Positions 56,708 to 64,000 of a DNA stretch of 64,000 nucleotides are shown here, piece after piece. Position 1 is the first letter of the stretch, and each line of letters begins with the position of its first letter. The position numbers and the translations under genes are program-made. The notes beneath the pieces are model-generated. The model saw only the letters and a program-made list of their open reading frames with translations. It searched no databases and was not told where the DNA came from. Source of the DNA: Telopea speciosissima (taxonomy: Eukaryota; Streptophyta; Magnoliopsida; Proteales; Proteaceae); contig NC_057920.1 in NCBI RefSeq assembly GCF_018873765.1, positions 37,783,267 through 37,847,266 on the forward strand. Direction: 5' to 3'.

Positions 56708-57720
56708 GTGGAGGAGCTTGTGGAGGTCCCATTAGATGAACAGAACCCTACAAGGACTGTAAAAATTGGGTCCTCACTAAGTAAAGAAGAGGCGAGGGAG
56801 CTCACCACGTTCCTACAGAAGAACAAGGATGTGTTTGCCTGGTCAGCAGCTGACATGCTAGGCATACCTTGTCACATTGCCGAGCAGCACGTGAATCCCA
56901 GTAGAAAACCAGTGCAGCAGAAAAGAAGAACGTTCGTGCCAGAATGATAGGCCGCGATGAAAGAAGAAATTGAGAAATTGAAGGCATCCGGCTTTATAAG
57001 AGAAGAACAATTCCCCCCTGGCTTGCAAATGTGGTGATGGTTCCCAAGCCGAATGGGAAATGGAGGATGTGTGTGGACTACACTGACCTCAATAAGGCAT
57101 GTCCCAAGGATGAATACCCATTGCCCAGGATCGACCTGCTGATAGATGTGACAGCAGGACATGAAAGGTTAAGCTTCATGGATGCTTACTCCGGGTACAG
57201 CCAGATCCTGATGAAATGGGGAGATGAAGGGTACACTGCTTTTCGATTAGACCAGGAAAACTTCTGCTAACTAGTAATGCCATTTGGGCTGAAGAACGCG
57301 GGAGCAAGCTACCAAAGAATGGTGAACAAGATCTTCAAAACCCAGATAGGCAGAAACATGGAGGTATATGTGGACGATATGTTGGTCAAGAGGATCAAAG
57401 CCCAGGATCACCTGGCCGATCTGGACGAGGCATTCCAGGTATTACATGCTCACCAGATGAAGCTAAATCGAGCCAAATGCGCCTTCGGGGTCAGCTCGAG
57501 TAAATTCCTGGGTTACATGGTGTCCCAAAGAGGAATCGAGGCCAACCCAGCAAAGATCAAGGGTATACAAGAGATGAGCCCGCCCAGGACGGTTCGTGAG
57601 GTACAAAGGTTGAATGGAAGGATCGCTGCACTAGCACGCTTCGTATCACGTTCGGGAGACAAATGCCTGCCTTTCTTCAAAACCTTGAAGAATCTGAAGG
57701 ATGTGAAGGGTTTTGCGTGG
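56708..57720 (+). pseudogene. Reverse transcriptase of the Tat element
   Basis: The lead-in has FLQKNKDVFAWSAADMLGIP. After a break near 56948-57030 the fingers/palm follow: MVPKPNGKWRMCVDYTDLNK, CPKDEYPLPRID, SFMDAYSGYSQI (catalytic Asp). A stop near 57268 precedes MPFGLKNAGASYQ and the active-site YVDD at 57367-57378. The thumb/connection region (GRIAALARFVSR) leads into RNase H. All catalytic Asp residues remain. Confidence 0.87.
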
Positions 57721-58173
57721 ACAGAAGAGTGTCAGAAAGCTTTCAAAGACCTCAAAGCTTACCTTGCCAACCCGTCGCTCCTGACGCATCCAGTACTGGG
57801 AAAGGAGCTGCTCCTGTACCTGGCAACATCACCAGCAGCGATAAGTGCTGCCCTGGTGAGAGAAGAAGATGGAATTCAAAAGCCGGTATACTATGTCAGT
57901 CACGTCCTGCTAGACGCAGAAACTCGCTACCCCAAGATCGAGAAGCTAGCATTCGCACTGGTGAAGGCAGCCCGGAAGCTAAGGCCATACTTCCAAGCCT
58001 ATCCTATAGCAGTCATGACTGACCAACCCTTGAAAAAGGTACTCCATAAGCCCGACATATCTGGGAGACTAACAGCCTGGGCAGTAGAGCTGAGCGAATA
58101 TCAGATCAAGTATAAGCCCAGAACAGCTATCAAGGGGCAAGCCCTGGCAGACTTTGTGGTTGAATGTACGTAG
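57721..58173 (+). pseudogene. Gypsy RNase H of the Tat element
   Basis: It is continuous with RT. FAWTEECQKAFKDLKAYLAN starts the connection, then LLLYLATSPAAISAALVREE, YYVSHVLLDAETRYPKIEK and VMTDQPLKKVLHKPD. The first catalytic Asp of a normal RNase H is replaced in the LATSPAAISA segment, as is usual in Tat elements, where the second RNase H takes over. TAG at 58171-58173. Confidence 0.8.
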
Positions 58174-58209
58174 AATGAGAACGAGCAAGGGCAGGAGGGC
58201 AAGATAGAG

Positions 58210-58689
58210 GTGGAGCCTAGCCCGGAGTCATCCTGGACCATGTTCGTAGATGGGTCAAGTAACGCAGAGGTCAGGGGAGCTGGCTTCATCCTAACAAGCC
58301 CTGAAGGCTTCAAGATACAGTTCACACTACGACTGAGCTTCCTTGCCTCAAACAATGAGGCCGAGTACGAAGCATTGATTGCAGGACTGAGGACTGCCAG
58401 GGCCATACAGGTCAAAAGGCTGGCCATACGGGCTGACTCACAACTGATCGTGAATCAGGTCAACGGAGACTATGAAGCCAAGGACGATCGAATGGCAACA
58501 TATTTGAAAGAAGCCAAGAAGTTAGTAAGCTCGTTCGAGACGTTCGAGATAAGTAGGGTGCCACGCAGGAAGAACAAGAAAGCGGACGTGCTCTCACGAC
58601 TATCCAAAGAAGAATTAGCCCAGCTCGATGGCTCAGTATATATTAAGCAGCTCGACGCACCAGCCGACTTAGTTCGAGAAGTCGCATAG
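58210..58689 (+). pseudogene. Archaeal-type RNase H (aRNH) of the Tat element
   Basis: WTMFVDGSSNAEVRGAG carries the first Asp (residue 14), NNEAEYEALIAGLRTA the Glu, IRADSQLIVNQVNG the second Asp, and SRVPRRKNKKADVLSRLSKE the final Asp. It is a complete 159-codon open stretch ending in a TAG at 58687-58689. This second RNase H separates the Tat lineage from other plant gypsy elements. Confidence 0.9.
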
Positions 58690-59940
58690 GTCGAGATCGA
58701 GCCCAGATGGATGGACCCAGTTATTACGTACTTACGAGATGACGTCTTACCCGAAGACAAGATCAAAGCCCGTAAGGTTCGTGGTTGAGCAGCACGGTAC
58801 ATGCTGATAGAGAACGAGCTATACAAAAGGTCAGTTTCTGGTCTGTTGCTGAAATGTCTGACCCCCACACATACTCTAAACGCCCTGGCAGAAGTGCATC
58901 AAGGCATATGTGGCAGTCATATGGGGGGAAGGCATCTAGCTTACAAAATACTGAGAGCAGGAATCTATTGGCCCAACATGCAAAAGGAGGCGATTCAGTA
59001 CATAAGAAGATGCGAGCCGTGACAAAAGTTCGTGGATATACCACGACAACCTACTACAGAACCAACTTCCATACTTAGTCCAATTCCCTTCGCCATGTGG
59101 GAGATGGATATACTGGGCAACTTCACCCCGACCTCAGGAGGAAGAAAATATCTCGTGTTTGTCATAGATTACTTCACCAAATGGGTAGAGGCAGGGCCGT
59201 TAGCAAAGGTTACGCGGCAACAGATGGAAAAATTCTTTAGAGATAGAATTATCTATAGATTCGGTCTACCAAAGATACTAGTGACAGATAATGGGAAGCA
59301 GTTTGACAACCCACAGTTTGGAACGTTCTGTGCCAAATACGACATTGAACACCGAACGACCTCAGTGGCATATCCCTAGGCAAACGATCAAGCAAAAATT
59401 ACCAACCGTACCCTGCTCGCAGGAGTAAAAAGAAGGTTAACTGAAGCAAAAGGAAGGTGGGTAGACGAGCTCCCCAGAGTATTATGGTCATATCAAACCA
59501 CCGTTCGAACACCCAAGGGGGAGAGCCCGTTCCGGCTTACCTATGGGACAGAAGCACTGGCTCCGGTTGAAGTTGTAGTGGGATCGTTAAGAAGTCTAAA
59601 CTTTAACGAAAGAACATACCAGGACGGGCTGAGGCCCAACCTAGAATTCCTAGATGAAGTTAGGGAGGACTCGTTGATGACGAACATAGCTAACAAGTAG
59701 AGGACGGCCCGCTACTACAATTCCAAGGTCAAAGAAAGGACATTCTGAGCTGGCAACTTAGTGTTGTGAAAAGTAAGTGCCTCCAAGCCACAATAGCAGG
59801 GCAAGTTGGACGCGAACTAGGAAGGACCATATGTGGTCTCCAAGCAAATTAGGCCAGGGACCTATTGCTTGAAGACCCCAAGGGGCAACAAGATACCACG
59901 ATCTTGGAATTCAGAAAACCTAAAAATTTTTTACCAGTAA
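58690..59940 (+). pseudogene. Integrase of the Tat element
   Basis: The zinc-finger region reads VHQGICGSHMGGRHLAYKIL then RRCEP and a TGA at about 59023 at the position of the last Cys pair. The core has MWEMDILGNF (Asp), LVTDNGKQF (Asp), and after a TAG at 59377-59379 the AND-QAKITNRTLLAGVKRRL helix, where the catalytic Glu is Lys (AAA at 59395-59397). Four or five further stops lie between 59698 and 59820. It ends at TAA 59938-59940. Integration activity must be lost. Confidence 0.85.
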
Positions 59941-60010
59941 TTGGTCATTGTAAACAATTACTTTGATTAATGAAACATTAGTTCACGCTCCGTGCAAATT
60001 TTAATAACAA

Positions 60011-60295
60011 AAGTCTAGCTCACAGAGTTAGCATGAAAGACTGATCTCATTGGTCAGCACGAAAGTCTAACTCATAGAGTTAGCATGTAAAGACTGATCT
60101 CATTGGTCAACACGAAAATCTAGCTCACAGAGTTAGCATGAAAGACTGATCTCTTTGGTCAGCACGAAGGTCTAGCTCGCAGAGTTAGCCCGAAAGACCG
60201 ATCTATTAGGTCAGCAAGAAACTCTAGCTCGCAGAGTTAGCACGAAAGACTGATCTATTTGGTCAGCGAGAAAGTCTAGCCCGGAGGGTAGCACC
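60011..60295 (+). repeat. Tandem array, ~51-bp unit, about 5.5 copies
   Basis: The unit is AAGTCTAGCTCACAGAGTTA, then GCATGAAAGACTGATCT, then CATTGGTCAGCACG. Each unit has two small dyads: CTAGCTC/GAGTTAG and CTGATC/GGTCAG. It starts 70 bp after the pol stop. 3' tandem arrays are frequent in Tat elements. Confidence 0.9.
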
Positions 60296-60845
60296 AAGGC
60301 CTAGGTTGTTATACGGGCCCCAAAGAACTAGCAATGCAGAAGTCTTAACTCTCGAAGATAGCAGAAAAGTGCTTGCTAAATGATAGCACATGCAAAGAAA
60401 GGGAAAATGCAAGTAAAAAATAAAAGAATTTTTTATTAATGTTTCTGTAAAGTACAGGTACATAGAAAGATTGAGATATACAAGAACAGTTATAGAGATC
60501 GTTTTATGATCTAGATACATCTCCTTAAAAGGAGAAAATGTGGTAAACTAAAGCCCATCAGCGACATGAGTCCAAGGGAGACCATCTTGGAGCTCAAACA
60601 AAAGAAGGTTGATGAAGCACAAGCACCAGGGGCCGCCAAGTGTGAGACAGGAGTAGCATAACAACAGCATCAGATAGATCGATACTGAGCTCATCAAAAG
60701 CTTCTGTTACTGAGCGACCCCAAGAATCAGGAGCAGACGGCTGGGTCAAATGGGATTCACCATACAGATGCTCTGGGACCCAAGAAGCTCAGTCATCACC
60801 CTTCTGTCTCCACCAGGAGTGAAGACCTTGAAGAACAGGAGTGGG
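60296..60845. other. Element 3' region, non-coding
   Basis: No recognised gene. On the minus strand it would be downstream of the candidate antisense ORF. Confidence 0.4.
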
Positions 60846-61290
60846 CTATGACCTTAGGTCCTCTGGCGCACCTGATGGTTCCACATCACAACCTGCCAAA
60901 TACGTTAACAGTGGAATAGGGTAGGGGGCGGTCTCCTCAAGATTCTCCACCCCTTTGATGTAACCCCACCACTCCAATGAGATTGGTATGGAAGGAAACA
61001 CAAAGGGGATGCCCCATGGCCAATCGCCCGAGGGACAAGGCATGTCGATCTAGGATTGAAGCTATGAGGGCCAATGTCGATGGAAAATTGAAGCCGAAAA
61101 CAACACCAACGAAGGAATCAAGCTCCCAGAATTTGCAGCCTCTGTACCTAAAAAAAGGGCGAAGCCATACATAGGGAAAGAAACGTAAACCCCAAAGGAG
61201 GAAGAGAAGTAGCAAAGTAGCAGAAGAAGCCATAATTTAGTGAACGATGCAAAGGTTGAAAGAGTTAGTCTCTATTTAAAGAGGAAGGGT
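60846..61290 (-). CDS. Candidate antisense ORF with TATA box, function unknown
   Basis: On the minus strand TTTAAATAGAGAC (about 61280-61268) resembles a TATA box. The ATG at 61233 opens 98 codons starting MASSATLLLLFLLWGLRFFP, hydrophobic like a signal peptide or membrane anchor. A second frame (61043-60846, WGYIKGVENLEE) overlaps it. I recognise no family. It could be a small gene of the element or chance. Confidence 0.3.
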
Positions 61291-61942
61291 GACGGTTCAG
61301 AGCCCCAAATCACTCGAGAGATGAATCAAGCCTAGAGCCAAGTGGTCTGGTCCCATTGGCTCACGCTTCCCGTAGACATTGGAAAAAATACAGGTGCAGA
61401 AGGATGACAGTTTAAAATCCAGAGCCACGTAAATGATGAATCATGTCGTGGACCACGTGGCTAGATTCTACTGGCCTCACACCTCTCCAAGAAGTTATGA
61501 GCGGCGCAGATACAGGGATAACGATTCGGTTCCCATATTCACCAAAGCACGTGTCCAGCCCCCATTGGCTTAAGGCCTCTCCAAGAAACTTGAAGAGCTT
61601 CATTATCAAGAAAGCAGTTCAAATGCCGGCTCTCATAAATGGTAAGAGGAATCAAAGGTCAATCGAAAAGAAAAGGCAATAAAGACCTGCTTGGAAAATT
61701 CGCAGAGAATATTTGGGGAAAGATTTAACGTCATAATGACGCTTACATCATGAAAAGAGATGAAGCGTCAGCAGGGAGTCAGTTTTAAGGGGTTAAACAG
61801 ATAAACCTGACTCGAGAAGGTGATACGCGGTGCGACCTAAGAAGTTAGCAACCTCGTGTAAGAAGAGCGAAGGTCAGAGAAAAGTACGTGCTCCAACACT
61901 TAAGAAAAGATGTTTCATTCATGGCAAGCCAAATATTTACAT

Positions 61943-61990
61943 ATAAAAAAATAAATAAAAATAAATAAAAATAAATAAAAATAAATAAAA
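61943..61990. repeat. (AAATAAATAA)n low-complexity run
   Basis: ATAAATAAAA units in tandem. They encode the odd Phe/Ile/Tyr-rich C-terminus of the antisense frame. Confidence 0.9.
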
Positions 61991-62769
61991 AAAAGGAAAA
62001 GAGGGGAAAAACATTGGGAGTCTGAATTGCTGGTCAGAGGATCAGAGGTTGGAAGATCAGAAGCAGCAACAACACTTGTTGGAGAGAAGTCAGGAGGGTC
62101 CAGAGTAGAGTCTGCAGAGGCCAAGGTCGTGCCTGCTAGAAGAGGAACGGGCTGAGCAAGTTCGTCCATGGAGGGCGCAATAGTAGAAGGAGACATGGGA
62201 GCAAGGGGACCGTTCACGACCGTAGGATCCTCAATAGCCTCCGACACATCCACAGGATCCTCCACCACCTCCGACACATCCAAAGTCGCCGGAACAGGAG
62301 GAATGTAATAGCTAAAACCAAAGAAGTCATAGCCGGGGGTCGTATCGAGAATGTGCTTCATGGTGTCATCGACTCCAGCCCTGTAGCCTTTGTGACTCAC
62401 CTCCTTCATATGATCTTTCAGCTCATCAGAGGACTTGAAAGCCTCCAGGGCCACCCTAACGGCATCTTCGACCACTTGAGGTTGCCGCTTTTGAAACGCG
62501 ACAAAGTCCCCCTGGATAGTCTCAATCTTCTACTTCTCCAGCACGATCTCATTATTTGCTAGTTTTAGCTGTGCCTCCAGCTCATCAATGCGCTTAGTGA
62601 AAGACTTGACCGCGCCCTCATGGCCCTGGGCCGCTTCAGTCAAAGTAGAAATGGTGGCTCTAGCAACCACCGTTTGCTCCTCCGCGGCCTCTCTCATCTT
62701 TTTCTCTTCCTCGTAAGAGGTCGACAGGCCTGCTACAGGATGATGCAGCTCGCTCACCCCTCGAGTAAC

Positions 62770-62842
62770 CTACAGAGAATAGGACAACTTCAGAAATGAC
62801 CGGAGTAAACCGAGGAAGGAATGGGCTTAGATCAAGGCTCAC
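62770..62842 (-). other. Predicted intron 2 of antisense Tat gene
   Basis: GCTAGG|GTGAGC to TTCTCTGTAG|GTTACT, 73 bp, phase 0, joining LDFAR to VTRGVSEL. Confidence 0.65.
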
Positions 62843-63396
62843 CCTAGCAAAATCCAAAACAAACGAGTTCAGGAGTTCATCATCAGGTCAGGCATGGAAA
62901 TCTTTGACGTCCCTGGGAGGCCCGTGGTCCATCAACTCCCCAACAACACAGGGAGAATGGAGAGAGGAATCCCCCTCATAGACCTCCCACTGAAACTGTA
63001 GGCGTTTCTTCCCCTTGGGAGGAGGCGGGACACCCGTCTCACCCTTGCCAGATTTCCCCTTAGCTAAGTCCTGGGGGGCTGTCTTTGAAGCCTTCAGGAT
63101 TGGGACAATCTTCTCGGGAGACCCGGCACTTCGCGTAGCTCTTTTCGAAGGAGGGTCGGAACTGGCCACCTCTTCATGCCTCCTTTTCTCAGGAACCTTG
63201 GGCGAAAGAGCCTTACTGGACTTCTCTGCCTGCTCCTTCCCCTTAGAGGAGACTTCTGGCTTCCTCTGGCCACTGTCGGAGGATGTCGAACCCCCTATGG
63301 AAATGCCAGGGAGCGAAGGACGAGGCGAATGCCTGGATTGCTTCTCCAAGGCTTATTGCCTAGCCGACATGGCCTCTCCGCGAAGCTCGTTGACAT

Positions 63397-63487
63397 CTGG
63401 TTCGTAATCCATTGGAAGAAAGAAAAATTCAAGTCAAAAATAGCTCGTGACCATTAAGAAAATAAGTACTTTAGGGTAGGGACTCAC
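63397..63487 (-). other. Predicted intron 1 of antisense Tat gene
   Basis: CACGGG|GTGAGT to GAACCAG|ATGTCA, 91 bp. One leftover base plus two bases of the next exon restore the frame (SSAR-DVNELRGE). Confidence 0.65.
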
Positions 63488-64000
63488 CCCGTGCTGAGCT
63501 CAGTCCATGTTCAACCAGCAGACCCTCGTTTACCAGACCATGCATGTCGAAGGCAGTGCCCTGTACCGCAAGCTCGAGAGACCGTTGATCGTATAAGCTC
63601 AGTATGGGGACCTAGTTCACTGATCGTAGTCGTACAGATCTCCACTCTGCTCTGAAGGGATTGCCCTCAATATGGGCAAAGAAAAGCGATCCATCTACTT
63701 CTTCGCAGATTCAGACATATGAGAAACAAACGCCTTAGGTCTATATGACCCCGTTGTACTATGCAGGGTCTGGTAGAACCACTCGCCGCCGGTCGGCTTC
63801 AGGTGGTAGTAGTAAAGAAAAAGCGCCCATGAGGCCTCATGACCATGCTGGGCGAAATACAAGTAGAAGCCAAGGAGGTGCTTCCAAGCATTCGCCACTA
63901 ACCGCCCTGGAGAAATTTGAAAACGGTCTAACACTTCCAGAATAAAGCGGTGAAAGGGGAAGCATAAGCCGTACCGAAAGGCGACCTCGTACAGACATAT

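Larger units (their letters stand above)
53493..64000 (+). mobile_element. Tat-lineage Ty3/gypsy retrotransposon, incomplete at right edge
   Basis: In order: 5' LTR (53493-54012), PBS (54016-54031), gag, protease, RT, gypsy RNase H, archaeal-type RNase H, integrase (to 59940), a tandem array (60011-60295) and antisense genes (61915-64000 and perhaps 60846-61290). The second RNase H and an antisense ORF between integrase and the 3' LTR are hallmarks of the Tat lineage (Retand/Ogre-like). More than ten stops, the loss of an integrase catalytic residue and a PR change make it defective. The 3' LTR is outside the window. Confidence 0.88.
61915..64000 (-). pseudogene. Spliced antisense gene, 'putative gypsy type transposon' (Transposase_28-like) family
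   Basis: Exon 1 runs from the window edge to 63488 (FPFHRFILEVLDRFQISPGR; LVANAWKHLLGFYLYF; HLKPTGGEWFYQTL). These are landmarks of the plant domain named 'putative gypsy type transposon'. Intron 63487-63397 (GTGAGT...ACCAG) joins Gly-phase 1 to exon 2 (63396-62843; ELRGEAMSARQ, then a basic Ser/Lys/Pro-rich part and FQWEVYEGD). Intron 62842-62770 (GTGAGC...CTGTAG) is phase 0. Exon 3 (62769-61915) has a coiled coil (YEEEKKMREAAEEQTVVARA; FTKRIDELEAQLKLANNE), an acidic region with a 9-residue repeat (DVSEVVEDP/DVSEAIEDP) and a low-complexity end. Stops near 63618, 63350, 62885 and 62530 and a frameshift near 63700 show decay. Confidence 0.75.

Noticed and set aside
60011..60295. CRISPR-like array
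   Set aside because: The units are contiguous tandem repeats without unique spacers, in a plant retrotransposon.

Overview
The window is nuclear DNA of a flowering plant with a large, repeat-rich genome. The evidence is plant-type Ty3/gypsy elements, an L1-type LINE with a plant RNase H tail, CACTA ends, plant gene exons and plant-style introns. I cannot name the species. I found no clearly intact host gene: almost every coding region is a transposon protein or a gene fragment, and most carry stops or frameshifts.

Layout. (1) At 1-3184 and 17855-18516 lies an old, diverged LTR retrotransposon: an accessory gene on the + strand, a primer-binding site at 1623-1642 and a long LTR. (2) A complete Tekay/Del-like chromovirus sits inside that LTR at 3185-17854, in minus orientation. 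It has 3.3-kb LTRs, a GAGAG target duplication, PBS, polypurine tract, a decayed gag-pol with chromodomain, and a second copy of the accessory gene running antisense between PBS and gag. (3) From 18.5 to 38.6 kb is a mosaic. It holds an exon of a CAP10/rumi-like glucosyltransferase, a solo LTR (23805-27117, AAAAT duplication), a CACTA transposase-associated gene, another solo LTR (31601-34142, TAAGA duplication), an exon of mitochondrial FtsH4-type protease, and a cytokinin oxidase exon split by a processed RPL31 retrocopy. It ends in CACTA subterminal repeats and a CACTA terminus at 38641. (4) At 38.6-45.7 kb are a LINE 3' remnant and a nearly full-length L1-type LINE with a poly(A) tail. (5) At 45.7-53.5 kb the DNA is mostly non-coding, with a tRNA-like sequence, possible unrecognised exons, a CGAAATT-rich repeat element, LINE scraps and the first exon of a UBP3/UBP4-type ubiquitin protease. 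(6) A Tat-lineage Ty3/gypsy element starts at 53493 and runs off the window. It has gag, protease, RT, RNase H, a second archaeal-type RNase H, integrase, a ~51-bp tandem array, and a spliced antisense gene of the 'putative gypsy type transposon' family.

Main themes. Both gypsy lineages carry an intron-containing gene on the strand opposite gag-pol, each from a plant-specific 'transposon protein' family. In the Tekay-like family this gene is shared by two diverged copies, so it looks like a stable part of the element. A palindromic module occurs twice in each related LTR and once in the divergent promoter region between gag and the antisense gene. Stop codons in the gypsy elements are mostly of the kind expected from decay of methylated cytosine.
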